DNA of 64,000 nt from Streptomyces sp. ST2-7A (GTDB taxonomy: Bacteria > Actinomycetota > Actinomycetes > Streptomycetales > Streptomycetaceae), in assembly GCF_021390475.1 (NCBI RefSeq), contig NZ_JAJUWS010000035.1:1-64000 (forward strand). The letters run 5' to 3'. Positions 1 to 8,872 of this stretch are shown here, piece after piece. Made by a program: the position numbers and the translations under genes. How positions within the stretch are numbered: the stretch's first letter is position 1; each line of letters begins with the position of its first letter. The notes under the pieces were generated by a model. It was not told the origin of the DNA, did no database searches, and was given only the letters and a program-made list of their open reading frames with translations.

Positions 1-59
1 TCCGCGACGGCACCCTCTACGAATCCCGGACACCGAAGAACATCGAACTCGCTGCATAA
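1..59 (+). CDS. 3' end of an unidentified gene
   Basis: An open frame enters from the left edge and ends at TAA 57-59. The visible C-terminus reads RDGTLYESRTPKNIELAA. It is too short to assign to a family, and coding status rests only on the open frame, so this may be chance. Confidence 0.3.
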   Translation, partial: RDGTLYESRTPKNIELAA

Positions 60-222
60 CCCCAACAGCCCCGAACCACCCCAAACCCGACAGCAATGCC
101 TTGACGAAAGACATAGAGGCACCCCCCACCCGGCACAGGCGTTCCTGGATCACGCGATCCATACCCGACTCCCCTCGTCCACGCGGCATTCGGAGCCCCG
201 GGAATGGGCATCCCGTAGGGGC

Positions 223-2148
223 GTGACGGCGGAGGGGACATCGTCGGGGGAGGACGGCATGGGGGACGAGGGCGCCAGGGGCACGAACGGGCCCGCCGAG
301 CGGGGACCGTGGCCCGACCACGCCCCACCGGGGCGCGTGCCACCGACACCGCCCCCGGGGCCGCCGCCGCGAGAGGCCGTCACGGTCCCGCTGCCCACCG
401 CCCCGCCACCGGGCGAGCCCGGCGGGAGCCGCCGGCGCGCCCTGTCCGCCGCCGCCCTCAACCTCTCCGGCCTCGGTGTCGGTTACCTGTACCTGCGGCA
501 GTGGCGCCGCTTCGCCGTGGGCTTGGGCGGCGTCCTGGTGCTGGTCGCCTTCGCCGTCGGCACCGAGGCACCCGGTGGCGCGGTGGTGTGGGCGCCGTTG
601 TTCCTGCTGTGTGCGGCCGTCATGGTGGCGGACGCCTGGCGGCTGGGAGGCACGGGCCCGGACCCCCGCCCCGTCCGGGCGCCCCCGGTGGCCGCCGGAG
701 TGCTCCTGGTCATCGTCGCCCTCGGCTATTTCTGGTACTCCGGGCTGCCCGAGCGGGAGATGGGCCGCGCCGACCGGGCCCACGTGGCGGGGGACTGCGA
801 GAGCGCCGTCCCGCACTACGAGCGTGCCGTCTCACCCCGTCACGCCCTGGCCTTCCACTCCCTGCGTGAGGTCTCGGCTCTGGGGGTGAACTCCTGTGAG
901 GTCATGCTGCGCGCGGAGGCCTCGGCGGCGCGCGGGGCCAACGGGGAGGCCGCCGACGGCTACCGGAGCTATGTGGACCTGCACGACGGCCGTCCACCCT
1001 GGGCGGGGGCCGGTGACCGGTTGGTGGAGTTGCGTGCCGCGCACGCCGACGACCTGACCGCCGGGGTGCGGGAGGCGGCCGAGTCGGTGGGCGGTGCCGA
1101 CGACTTCGACGCCCAATCCGTCGTCGAGGCATTCGACGCCCGGGTCGCCCTGCGCGGTGAGCACCCCGGGACCGCTGAGGCGGTGGCGGTACCCGAGGGC
1201 CTGGACGAGCTGTACGACGCGACCACGCCGGCGCTCGGCTCGGAGGACCACTGTGCGGCGGTCGCCCAACTGCGCGCCGTCGTCCTCCTACCGGGCCTCA
1301 CGGAGCTGCCCGACGAGTGGGTGGAGGGGGACGCCGACCGGCTGGCCGATCGGGCCCGGGAACCGCTCCCCGCCACACTGCGGGACTGCGCGATCGACCG
1401 GTACGGGGACGGCGACCTGCCGGACGCGTTGGGCCGGCTCTCCGAGTTGGTCTCCGACTTCCCCGACTCGGGGCCCGCCGGGAACGCCCCGGACACCCTG
1501 GAGGGCTTCCGTTCCGACCTGGCCGACTCGCTCGACGGCGAGGCGGCGTGCGGGCTCTTCGACGACCTGGAGGCGCTCGTGGCCCTGCCCCGGGCCCTGA
1601 GCGGGGACGGGTTCACCCGGGTCTCCGACCGGGCCACCGGGTCGCTGGGCGAGGCGTGGTTCGAATGCGGTCTGGCCGCCCACGGCTCCGACGACCCCGA
1701 TACCGCTCGCGAGCACCTGGAACGGCTGTTGGACGAACAACCCGACCACTCCCGGGCCGGGCGTGCCGAGGAGATCCTCATAGCCATCGAGATCGACCGG
1801 ATCGCCGGGGGCGACACCAACGAGCTGCCGCCCCCGGCGGTCTCCGGGAGCGGCCCGGCCGGTTCGGTGATCGTGACCATCATCAACGACTCCGACGAGC
1901 GGTTGGAAGTCCTCTACACCGGGCCGCGGACCGGTAGAACCTCTGTCCCCGCCGCTTCCTCCGGAGGGCAGTGCCTGGCGCAGCAGGGCAAGCCGACGGT
2001 GACGCTCACCCTGACGCCGGGGAAGTACCAGGTGGTGGCCCGGACCTCGGGCGACGGTGGATTCGTGAGCCCGTACCACGGCGAATGGGACCTGCGGGCC
2101 GGCACCGCCTATGGAGACTGCTACTACATCGGCTTCCTCTCGCCCTGA
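223..2148 (+). CDS. Membrane-anchored protein with TPR-like region
   Basis: Protein of 641 aa from a GTG start; an in-frame ATG at about 258 is an alternative. The N-terminus (about 1-70) is Pro/Gly-rich and probably disordered. Three hydrophobic segments follow at about 85-170, including the stretch around GVGYLYLRQWRRF. After them comes a long Asp/Glu/Ala-rich helical region with TPR-like pieces such as GDCESAVPHYERAVS. The last ~100 residues look like a beta-sandwich, with two cysteines near the end (GGQC and GDCYYIGF). The layout suggests a membrane anchor carrying a large soluble region, probably outside the cell. I do not recognise a function. It converges on ppk2 and shares a bidirectional hairpin terminator with it. 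Confidence 0.75.
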   Translation: MTAEGTSSGEDGMGDEGARGTNGPAERGPWPDHAPPGRVPPTPPPGPPPREAVTVPLPTAPPPGEPGGSRRRALSAAALNLSGLGVGYLYLRQWRRFAVGLGGVLVLVAFAVGTEAPGGAVVWAPLFLLCAAVMVADAWRLGGTGPDPRPVRAPPVAAGVLLVIVALGYFWYSGLPEREMGRADRAHVAGDCESAVPHYERAVSPRHALAFHSLREVSALGVNSCEVMLRAEASAARGANGEAADGYRSYVDLHDGRPPWAGAGDRLVELRAAHADDLTAGVREAAESVGGADDFDAQSVVEAFDARVALRGEHPGTAEAVAVPEGLDELYDATTPALGSEDHCAAVAQLRAVVLLPGLTELPDEWVEGDADRLADRAREPLPATLRDCAIDRYGDGDLPDALGRLSELVSDFPDSGPAGNAPDTLEGFRSDLADSLDGEAACGLFDDLEALVALPRALSGDGFTRVSDRATGSLGEAWFECGLAAHGSDDPDTAREHLERLLDEQPDHSRAGRAEEILIAIEIDRIAGGDTNELPPPAVSGSGPAGSVIVTIINDSDERLEVLYTGPRTGRTSVPAASSGGQCLAQQGKPTVTLTLTPGKYQVVARTSGDGGFVSPYHGEWDLRAGTAYGDCYYIGFLSP

Positions 2149-2163
2149 CGGGCGGCGGCGCCG

Positions 2164-2196
2164 GGGGTGCGTCGGGCCATCTCCCCGACGCACCCC
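2164..2196. terminator. Bidirectional hairpin terminator
   Basis: A perfect 13-bp stem (GGGGTGCGTCGGG at 2164-2176, complement at 2184-2196) with a 7-nt loop lies between two convergent genes. There is no U-tract, as is usual in high-GC actinomycetes. Confidence 0.75.
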
Positions 2197-2232
2197 GCGG
2201 GCCCGTGCGTCCCGCCGGGCCCGCACCGCCTG

Positions 2233-3177
2233 TCAGGAGTCCGCACCCAGGCGGCTCCGGGCGTCGTCGAGGTCGAAGTCGGCCGCCGGATACCGGGGGT
2301 CGATCTCCCGCAGGTGTTCCAGCAGCAGCCGGCCGACGGCCCAGTTCCGGTACCACTTGCGGTCCGCCGGCACCAGGTACCAGGGCGCGGCCTCCGAGGA
2401 GCACCGCTCCATGGCCACCTCGTACGCCTGTCGGTAGTCGGGCCACAGGGCCCGGTCGGCGATGTCGTCGGGCGTGAACTTCCAGTGTTTGTCGGGGCGG
2501 TTCAGCCGTTTGAGGAGGCGTTCGCGCTGTTCCTCCCGGCCGATGTGGAGGAACACCTTGACCACGGTGAGTCCGTCGGCGACCAGCGACTCCTCCCACC
2601 AGCGGATCTCGGTGTACCGGCGTTCCACCACCTCGGCCGGCACCAGGTTCCGCACCCGGGGCACCAGCACGTCCTCGTAGTGCGAGCGGTCGAAGATGCC
2701 GATCTCCCCGGCCATCGGCAGGGCCTGGCCGATCCGCCACAGGTAGTGCCGGCTGCGCTCCTCCTCGGTGGGGGCCTTGAAGCCCCGGATGCGGCAACCG
2801 GCGGGGTTGAGGCGGCTGATCACGTGCTTGACGGTGCCACCCTTGCCGGAGGTGTCCATGCCCTGGAGCACCAGCAGCAGTCGCCGCCGATCACCGGCGG
2901 TGCTCGCCGCGTGCAGCCGCTCCTGGAGTTCGGCGGCCTCCTCGCCCATCTCCTCGACCTCGTCCGCCGCCCGGGCCTTGTCGCCGGTGAACCCGGGGGT
3001 CGCGGAGGTGTCGTGGACGGCGAGGTCCACGGGCTCGCCGGGCGGCAGGCGCAGCAGGTCCCGCAACGCGGGCCCGGTGTCGGCGGGACGGATCGACCGC
3101 TCGGGGTCGGCGTCCCCGTCCCCGGGGCGTCCGGGCCCGACGGGGGATCCGTCCCGCCGCACACTCTCCTGCTTCAT
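2233..3177 (-). CDS. ppk2: Polyphosphate kinase 2 family protein
   Basis: Protein of 314 aa, a normal PPK2 length, transferring phosphate between polyphosphate and a nucleotide. Walker A is GMDTSGKGGT (about 106-115) and Walker B lies in IFDRSHYED (about 161-169), followed by a lid-like RNLVPAEVVERRY segment. The ending with WKFTPDDIADRALW and the KWYRNW motif is typical of single-domain class I/III PPK2. Whether it favours ADP or AMP cannot be read from the sequence. The ATG at 3177 is preceded by a GGAAGGAA ribosome binding site. The reading frame stays open further upstream, but that part is Arg/Gly-rich and overlaps zapE, so it is not used. It stands alone, downstream of zapE on the same strand. 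Confidence 0.92.
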   Translation of the reverse strand: MKQESVRRDGSPVGPGRPGDGDADPERSIRPADTGPALRDLLRLPPGEPVDLAVHDTSATPGFTGDKARAADEVEEMGEEAAELQERLHAASTAGDRRRLLLVLQGMDTSGKGGTVKHVISRLNPAGCRIRGFKAPTEEERSRHYLWRIGQALPMAGEIGIFDRSHYEDVLVPRVRNLVPAEVVERRYTEIRWWEESLVADGLTVVKVFLHIGREEQRERLLKRLNRPDKHWKFTPDDIADRALWPDYRQAYEVAMERCSSEAAPWYLVPADRKWYRNWAVGRLLLEHLREIDPRYPAADFDLDDARSRLGADS

Positions 3178-3266
3178 GGGAACCGGTTCCTTCCGCCGTT
3201 CGGGGCCGGCGCGGAATTCCGGGAACCGCGCGGCCCTTCGAGGATGGTGGGGCCGGCGGGGTTTCG

Positions 3267-4541
3267 CTACGCGACGCGCCCGGTGCCGCTCTCCCCGGGG
3301 CCGGCGTCGGTCCCGCTTCGTCCGGCGGTGTCCGATTCGACGGTTTCGCCGGGGCCGGTGGACGCGGCGGTTTCGCCGGCGGGGGCGGACGACGCGGACC
3401 CGCCGCCCATCCGGCCGGCGTCCCGCGCCAGCGCGGTGAGTCGGGAGATCGCCCGGAAGTACTTCTTGCGGTAGCCACCGGCCAGCATCTCCGGTGAGAA
3501 GAGCCGGTCGAAGGGCACGCCGGAGGCCAGCACCGGTATCTCCCGGTCGTAGAGCCGGTCGGCGAGGACCACCAGGCGCAGCGCCGTGGACTGGTCGGGC
3601 ACCGCCGCCACCCCGGTCAGGCACACGGCCGCGACGCCGTCGCACAGCGCCCCGTACCGGCTGGGGTGCACCCGGCCGAGGTGCGCGAGCAGGTCGGGGA
3701 AGGCGTCCAGGACGGCGCCGGGGGTGTCGGCGGCGGCCCGTCGCACGGTGTCGTCGGTCGCGGGTGCCGGGGCCTCGGGCAGCCCACGGTGCCGGTAGTC
3801 CTCGCCGTCGATGCGCAGCGGTCGGAAGTGCGCGGACAGACCCTGGATCTCACGAAGGAAGTCCGCGGCGGCGAACCGGCCCTCGCCCAGCCGGTCGGGC
3901 AGCGTGTTGGAGGTGGCGGCCAGCGCCACACCGCGCTCGACGAGACGGGAGAGGAGGCTGGAGACCAGCACGGTGTCGCCGGGGTCGTCGAGTTCGAACT
4001 CGTCGATGCACAGCAGTCGGTGCTCCGCGAGGGTGTCCACGGTCCGTTGGAATCCCAGCGCGCCGACCAGGTTGGTCAGCTCCACGAAGGTGCCGAACGC
4101 CTTGCGGTCGGCGGGCGCGGGGGTGGCGTGCCACAGGGAGGCCAGCAGGTGGGTCTTGCCCACGCCGTACCCGCCGTCGAGGTAGACGCCGCGCGGGCCG
4201 TCGCCGCCGGGCTTCCGGGGGCGACGGCGCAACAGACCGCGCAGGCCGCCCGGTGCCGGGGCGGGGGCCCCGAGGCCCCCGGCGAACTCCTCCAGGACCC
4301 GCACGGCCTCCCGCTGGCTCGGCTGCCCGGGGTCGGGGATGTAGGTGGCGAAGCGCACCGAGTCGAAGCGCGGTGGCGGCACCATCTCGGCTACCAGCCG
4401 CTCGGCGGGCACGTGCGGGGTGCGGTCGCACAGCGACATCGGGGTGCTCGGGGACACCGGACTCCCCGCGTCGGAGGGGGCCTGCGGGGCGCCGGTGGGC
4501 CGGGACGGGGTGGAGGACACGGTTCCCCACCCTATCGCCAC
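3267..4541 (-). CDS. zapE: ZapE/AFG1-like ATPase
   Basis: Protein of 424 aa from a GTG start; in-frame starts at 4520 (GTG) or 4439 (ATG, MSLCDRTPHV) are equally possible. The AAA-type ATPase of this family is linked to Z-ring stability in proteobacteria; its actinobacterial role is less clear. Visible motifs are a Walker A in DGGYGVGKTHLLASLWH, a Walker B in LLCIDEFELDDPGD, and the sensor region LAATSNTLPDRLGEGRF. The conserved family opening VAEMVPPPRFDSVRFATY is intact. The C-terminal ~50 residues are Gly/Ser/Ala-rich and look disordered. It is divergent from the RibD-like reductase gene across about 93 bp, which probably holds both promoters. Confidence 0.9.
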   Translation of the reverse strand: MAIGWGTVSSTPSRPTGAPQAPSDAGSPVSPSTPMSLCDRTPHVPAERLVAEMVPPPRFDSVRFATYIPDPGQPSQREAVRVLEEFAGGLGAPAPAPGGLRGLLRRRPRKPGGDGPRGVYLDGGYGVGKTHLLASLWHATPAPADRKAFGTFVELTNLVGALGFQRTVDTLAEHRLLCIDEFELDDPGDTVLVSSLLSRLVERGVALAATSNTLPDRLGEGRFAAADFLREIQGLSAHFRPLRIDGEDYRHRGLPEAPAPATDDTVRRAAADTPGAVLDAFPDLLAHLGRVHPSRYGALCDGVAAVCLTGVAAVPDQSTALRLVVLADRLYDREIPVLASGVPFDRLFSPEMLAGGYRKKYFRAISRLTALARDAGRMGGGSASSAPAGETAASTGPGETVESDTAGRSGTDAGPGESGTGRVA

Positions 4542-4634
4542 GCCCGCTTCGCCCCCGGGGCCGGCCGATCGCCCCCGGGGGAGCCGGCGCGGCGCGGGTT
4601 CGGCCGCCGACGGGACCGTGCCAGACTGCGCGCC

Positions 4635-5441
4635 ATGAGACGTCTGCTCCCCCCTCCCACCGGCGACGACGGCCCGAACGGCCCCGACGGGAGGGAGTGG
4701 TCACCCGCCGAGCTGGCCGCCGCCTACGCCCATCCCGACCCGCTGCCGGACGGCGGGTGGCTGCGCGCCAACATGGTCACCTCCCTGGACGGCGCCGGGC
4801 ATCACGGGGGTCGCTCGCAGCCGCTCTCCTGTCCCGCCGACATGCGGATCTTCGGAGTACTGCGGGCGCTGGCGGACGTGATCGTGGTGGGCGCGGGCAC
4901 CGTCCGCTCCGAGGGGTACCGGCCGGCGCGGCGTCGGGAGGAGTTCGCCGGGGCCAGGGTGGCCGCCGGGCAGGAGCCGGTGGCGGCGATCGCGGTGGTC
5001 AGCGCGGGGTTGGACCTGGACTTCTCCTCACCGCTGTTCACCGAGCCGGTGGTGCCGACCCTGCTGGTGACCGGGGAGGCGGCGCCGCCGGAGCGGCTGG
5101 CGGCGGCCCGGGCGGCCGGTGCCCGGACCGTGTTCGCGGGGGAGGGGGCGACGGTGGAGCCGGCGCGGGTGCGGACCGAACTGGCCGCCCTGGGGTACCG
5201 CCGGCAGCTCACCGAGGGCGGACCGGGGCTGCTGGGGCGGTTCGTCGCCGCCGGGGTGCTGGACGAGCTGTGCCTGACGGTCTCGCCCCGGATGACGGCC
5301 GGGGAGGCGGGTCGGATCGCCCGGGACGGCACCCCGGTGGAGGTCCCGCGCGAACTGGAGCCGATCTCGATCCTGGAGGAGGACGGTTTCCTCTTCACCC
5401 GGTACGTCACCCGGTCCGCCGGCCGGCCCGTCACCCGGTAG
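4635..5441 (+). CDS. RibD C-terminal domain (pyrimidine reductase-like) protein
   Basis: Protein of 268 aa matching the dihydrofolate reductase-like fold of the RibD reductase half. The substrate/NADPH region NMVTSLDGAGHHGGRSQPLS is followed by the typical ALADVIVVGAGTVRSEGY and a C-terminal LTEGGPGLLGRFV, the position that in RibD closes over NADPH. There is no deaminase domain, so this is one of the free-standing reductase paralogs common in actinomycetes; a true riboflavin role is not implied. The ATG at 4635 is chosen because the frame upstream antisenses zapE. Confidence 0.88.
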   Translation: MRRLLPPPTGDDGPNGPDGREWSPAELAAAYAHPDPLPDGGWLRANMVTSLDGAGHHGGRSQPLSCPADMRIFGVLRALADVIVVGAGTVRSEGYRPARRREEFAGARVAAGQEPVAAIAVVSAGLDLDFSSPLFTEPVVPTLLVTGEAAPPERLAAARAAGARTVFAGEGATVEPARVRTELAALGYRRQLTEGGPGLLGRFVAAGVLDELCLTVSPRMTAGEAGRIARDGTPVEVPRELEPISILEEDGFLFTRYVTRSAGRPVTR

Positions 5442-5881
5442 GTCGCCCGGTGGGCCCCTCGTGGGTCCCCCGTTCCGGTCGTCCGAGGGGCCGTCCACCG
5501 CCTCACCCCGGGGCCTCCACGGGGGACGCGCCGGGCCCGTCCGCGGAGTGATCGGCGCGCCCGGGCGGATTCTCCGGGCCGCGCCGGCCGATTCCCCCTC
5601 CCCCCGACGTGTTCACCGCCTGTCGGCGCCGCGTGGCGGCGACGGATGCCGGAAGCCCGCCCCGGCGGAAGCCCGGCCCCCGTCCGGGGCCGCCCGTTCG
5701 CCGCGCCCGGGACGCCGTCCGCACGGAATACCCGATTCCCGGCCCCCCGGCGGGGAACACTGTTCCCGTGAGTCACCCGGGCCACCGGACCGCGCCCAGC
5801 GGCGCCGGTCGGTGCCCGGGTTCGAATTCCGGTGCCCGGGGCGAGGCGACCCCGGGCCCGCCTGCGGAAGGGTGTCGAGCC
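5442..5881. other. Intergenic region without recognisable genes
   Basis: These 440 bases separate the reductase gene from the USP-like gene. I see no open frame with plausible coding character and no strong hairpin. The sequence around 5819-5828 resembles a tRNA T-loop but has no tRNA around it. Confidence 0.5.
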
Positions 5882-6349
5882 GTGATCACGACCGTCCTCA
5901 TGATCGAGAAGCCGCTGGCGACCGCGGACGTGGACCTCGTCACCACCCTGCACGGCGAGGAACCGCAGTCGGTGGTGGTCCTCATGCGTCCGCGGGGGGA
6001 CCGCGACCTGCTGCTGCGCGCCGTGGACGATGTCGCGCTCGGAGAGTTCGGCGAGGCGGCCCGTGAGGGCGACGAGCCCGAGGGGGAGGACGCCCGACCA
6101 CCGGCCGAGCGCGGCCTGTTGCGCTCGCTGGACGCGCTGCGGGCGGCCGGGGCGCAGGCGGTCGGTCGGGTCGTCGAGGATCATCCCCTCGACGCGCTGA
6201 CCGCCGTGGTGACCGAGACCGGGGCCGACGAGGTCGTGGTGCTCACCGAACCGCACTACGTCGAGGAGTTCTTCCGCCGGGACTGGGCCTCACGGGCCCG
6301 CCGCCGGGTCGGCGTGCCGGTCCTCAAGCTCTTCGCGCACGGGGACTGA
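5882..6349 (+). CDS. Universal-stress-protein-like protein
   Basis: Protein of 155 aa from GTG 5882 (ITTVLMIEKPLATADVDLVT). It has the alternating beta-strand/helix pattern of a Usp or flavodoxin-like fold: a first strand TTVLMIEK, a strand SVVVLMRPRGDRD, the helix-strand ALRAAGAQAVGRVVEDHPLDAL, and ADEVVVLTEPHYVEEFFRRDWASRARRRVGVPVLKLF at the end. From memory, close homologues in Streptomyces databases are sometimes labelled indole-3-glycerol phosphate synthase, which this short protein cannot be because it lacks a TIM barrel. A role in nucleotide binding or stress response is only inferred. The frame extends upstream to 5609, but that part is Arg/Pro-rich and non-conserved in appearance. 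Confidence 0.78.
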   Translation: MITTVLMIEKPLATADVDLVTTLHGEEPQSVVVLMRPRGDRDLLLRAVDDVALGEFGEAAREGDEPEGEDARPPAERGLLRSLDALRAAGAQAVGRVVEDHPLDALTAVVTETGADEVVVLTEPHYVEEFFRRDWASRARRRVGVPVLKLFAHGD

Positions 6350-6527
6350 CCGGCGGGACCGGCGGGGTGGCGGCCCGGGGTCCCCGTCGGCCCCGCCCAC
6401 CGCCCGTCCCCGCGTCCACCCACCGTGTCCGCGCACGTCCGTGCGAGTTCCCGCCGGCCCCGTTGCCGTTCCGCGCCCCCGCGCGGTGCGACAATCGAGG
6501 GGCACGCACGACGAGGGAGACGCACGC

Positions 6528-7925
6528 ATGACAGCAGGTCCGGCCGGGATGGCACGTCCGCACTTCATCGGCATCGGCGGCGCGGGCATGTCGGGGATCG
6601 CGAGGATCCTGGCCCAGCGCGGGGTGCGCGTCGCCGGCAGCGACGCCCGCGAGTCCGGCACGGCCGAGGCCCTGCGCGAACTGGGCGCGACCGTGCACAT
6701 CGGTCACGCGGCCGGGCACCTGGCCCCCGACGCCGACTGCGTCGTGGTCTCCAGCGCCATCCGGGAGGAGAACCCCGAGTTGGCCGCCGCCAGGGAGCGC
6801 GGCGTGCCGGTGCTGCACCGGGCCGAGGCGCTGGCCCGGGTGATGGAGGGCCGCCGGGCGCTGGCCGTCGCCGGCACCCACGGCAAGACCACCACCACCT
6901 CCATGCTGGCCGTCGCCCTGCGCACCATGGGCCTGGAGCCCGGCTACGCGATCGGTGGCGACCTCGCCGGCCCCGGCACCAACGCCGAGAGCGGCGGCGG
7001 GGAGTGGTTCGTCGCCGAGGCCGACGAGAGCGACCGCAGCTTCCTGCACTACGCGCCCGACGTCGCGATCATCCTCAACGCGGAGCTGGACCACCACGCC
7101 AACTACGCCTCCATCGAGGAGATCTACGAGTCCTTCCTCGCCTTCGCCGACCGGATCCGCCCCGGCGGCACCCTGGTGGTCGACGCCGACGAGCCCGGTG
7201 CCCGCGAGTTGACCGCCCGGCTGCGCGCCCGTGGCACCGGCCCCCGGTTGGTGACCTGCGGCGAGGCGCCGGACGCCGACGTGCGGGTGCTCCGGGTGCT
7301 GCCCAAGGGTCTGGCGAGCGAGGTCACCGTCCTGCTGGACGGCACGGAACTGTCCTTCGCGGTGAACGTGCCCGGCCGGCACTACGCCCACAACGCCGTC
7401 GCGGCCCTCGCCGCCGGTGTCGCCGCCGGCCTGCCGGCCGCCGACCTGGCCGGGGCCCTGGGCTCCTACACCGGGGTGGCCCGCCGGTTGCAGGTCCGGG
7501 GCGAGGAGGCGGGGGTGCGGGTCATCGACTCCTATGCCCACCACCCCACCGAGATGACCGCCGACCTGCGGGCGCTGCGCGACGCCGCCGAGGGCGGCCG
7601 GGTCCTGGTGGTCTACCAGCCGCACCTGTTCAGCCGCACCCGCGAGCTGGGGACGGAGATGGGCGAGGCCCTGGCCCTGGCCGACCGCTCGCTGGTGCTG
7701 GACATCTACCCCGCGCGGGAGGATCCGCTGCCGGGTATCACCTCAGAACTGGTCGTCGCGTCCGCCGCGTCGGCCGGCGCCGACGTCCGTCACGCCGACG
7801 CCGCCGACATCCCGGCTACCGTCGCCGACCTGGCCCGCCCCGGTGACCTGGTGGTCACCATGGGCGCGGGTGACGTCACCGACCTCGGGCCGGAGATCCT
7901 GGCCCGACTGTCGCGCACGCGCTGA
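6528..7925 (+). CDS. murC: UDP-N-acetylmuramate--L-alanine ligase
   Basis: Protein of 465 aa. It adds L-alanine to UDP-MurNAc in the cytoplasm, the first step of the peptidoglycan stem peptide. The N-terminal Rossmann motif FIGIGGAGMSGIARIL, the ATP loop AGTHGKTTTTSML (about 117-129), the ADESDRSFLHY metal-binding stretch, the HHANY region and the C-terminal YAHHPTEM and FQPH-like YQPHLFSRT motifs are all present. The ATG at 6528 follows a GAGGGAGA ribosome binding site. It sits outside the dcw cell-division cluster, so a second copy of murC elsewhere or a MurC paralog role is possible. msrB follows after 25 bp and may be co-transcribed. Confidence 0.92.
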   Translation: MTAGPAGMARPHFIGIGGAGMSGIARILAQRGVRVAGSDARESGTAEALRELGATVHIGHAAGHLAPDADCVVVSSAIREENPELAAARERGVPVLHRAEALARVMEGRRALAVAGTHGKTTTTSMLAVALRTMGLEPGYAIGGDLAGPGTNAESGGGEWFVAEADESDRSFLHYAPDVAIILNAELDHHANYASIEEIYESFLAFADRIRPGGTLVVDADEPGARELTARLRARGTGPRLVTCGEAPDADVRVLRVLPKGLASEVTVLLDGTELSFAVNVPGRHYAHNAVAALAAGVAAGLPAADLAGALGSYTGVARRLQVRGEEAGVRVIDSYAHHPTEMTADLRALRDAAEGGRVLVVYQPHLFSRTRELGTEMGEALALADRSLVLDIYPAREDPLPGITSELVVASAASAGADVRHADAADIPATVADLARPGDLVVTMGAGDVTDLGPEILARLSRTR

Positions 7926-7950
7926 AACGAGACCGAGGAGCACCGCCACC

Positions 7951-8361
7951 ATGGGATACAAGGTCGAGAAGTCCGACGACGAATGGCGCTCGGAACTCAC
8001 CCCGGAGGAGTACCACATCCTCCGGGAGTCGGGCACCGAGCGGCCGTTCACCGGCGAGTACAACGAGACGAAGTCCGTCGGCGTCTACACCTGTCGGGGC
8101 TGTGGCACCGAACTCTTCCGGTCCGGGACCAAGTTCGAGAGCCACTGCGGCTGGCCGTCCTTCTACGACCCGGCCGACTCCGACGCCGTCGAGCTGCTGC
8201 CCGACACCTCGATCCCGGGTCGCCCCCGCACCGAGGTCCGCTGCGCGACCTGCGGCGGCCACCTCGGGCACGTCTTCGAGGGCGAGGGGTACGACACCCC
8301 GACCGACCAGCGGTACTGCATCAACTCCATCGCCATCCGGTTGGAGCCCACCGAGGGCTGA
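7951..8361 (+). CDS. msrB: Peptide-methionine (R)-S-oxide reductase
   Basis: Protein of 136 aa that reduces methionine-R-sulfoxide in proteins. Zinc-binding CxxC pairs are visible in TCRGCGTELF and RCATCGGHLGHVFEG, and the catalytic cysteine lies in the RYCINSIAI block. The conserved FESHCGWPSF motif is intact. The ATG at 7951 has GACCGAGGAG upstream. It follows murC by 25 bp and is closed by the hairpin at 8375-8427. Confidence 0.95.
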   Translation: MGYKVEKSDDEWRSELTPEEYHILRESGTERPFTGEYNETKSVGVYTCRGCGTELFRSGTKFESHCGWPSFYDPADSDAVELLPDTSIPGRPRTEVRCATCGGHLGHVFEGEGYDTPTDQRYCINSIAIRLEPTEG

Positions 8362-8374
8362 GCGCGCCGGCCCG

Positions 8375-8427
8375 GCGGGGCGCCGTCCGTGACCCCACAC
8401 CTCGTGGGGGCGCGGACGGCGCCCCGC
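8375..8427 (+). terminator. msrB terminator
   Basis: A 15-bp perfect outer stem (GCGGGGCGCCGTCCG at 8375-8389 pairing with 8413-8427) encloses a second CCCCAC/GTGGGG stem. It begins 14 bases after the msrB stop. Confidence 0.8.
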
Positions 8428-8451
8428 GTCGTGTCGCGCCTTCCGCGCGGA

Positions 8452-8500
8452 GCGCGGTTCCCACGGGAAGGCGCCCGGCCCCATCCCGTGGGAACCGCGC
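8452..8500. terminator. Second strong stem-loop in the msrB-acr3 spacer
   Basis: A 16-bp perfect inverted repeat, GCGCGGTTCCCACGGG (8452-8467) with its complement at 8485-8500 and a 17-nt loop. It could stop transcription from either side, or act as a folded RNA or operator. Confidence 0.5.
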
Positions 8501-8713
8501 GCCCCGGCCCGGGCCGGGGCGGTGTGATCCGGGGGATCGCGCCGGTCGGGACGGCGACCGGCGCCCGGGGCGCACCCCGGTGGTTCGGACCCCGCGCCCG
8601 GGGCGGGCGCGTGGGGTCGTGACCGGGCCACCACCGGGCGGGGACGCGACGGGCGGATCGGAGACGGTTTCGGTGCCGGACCCCGCTTCCGGGGCGGTGG
8701 TGTCGGATCCTCC

Positions 8714-8845
8714 GGTGCGTGGTGCGTGGTGCGTGGTGCGTGGTGCGTGGTGCGTGGTGCGTGGTGCGTGGTGCGTGGTGCGTGGTGCGTGGTGCGTGGT
8801 GCGTGGTGCGTGGTGCGTGGTGCGTGGTGCGTGGTGCGTGGTGCG
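8714..8845. repeat. Tandem heptamer repeat (GGTGCGT), about 19 copies
   Basis: About 18.9 uninterrupted identical copies of a 7-bp unit span 132 bp. The array starts right after TCC at 8711-8713 and ends at GTGCG before C 8846. It lies 28 bp beyond the stop codon of the acr3 gene. The absence of any variant unit suggests recent or ongoing slippage. Confidence 0.97.
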
Positions 8846-8872
8846 CGGAGTCGGGAGGAGGCGGGCGCGCGG

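Larger units (their letters stand above)
8362..8872. other. 511-bp spacer between convergent msrB and acr3
   Basis: The spacer contains no credible gene. It holds two strong hairpins and the heptamer repeat listed separately. Open frames that cross the repeat exist in every phase, because a 7-bp unit is read as a 7-residue repeat without stops; they are artefacts. Confidence 0.6.

Noticed and set aside
5815..5840. tRNA T-arm-like GGTTCGAATTCC
   Set aside because: The loop matches but no acceptor, D or anticodon arms can be built around it, and the position expected to be C61 is T.
8714..8845. CRISPR array
   Set aside because: Units are only 7 bp and contiguous with no spacers; the same holds for the 9-bp array at 44408. 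No cas genes are present.
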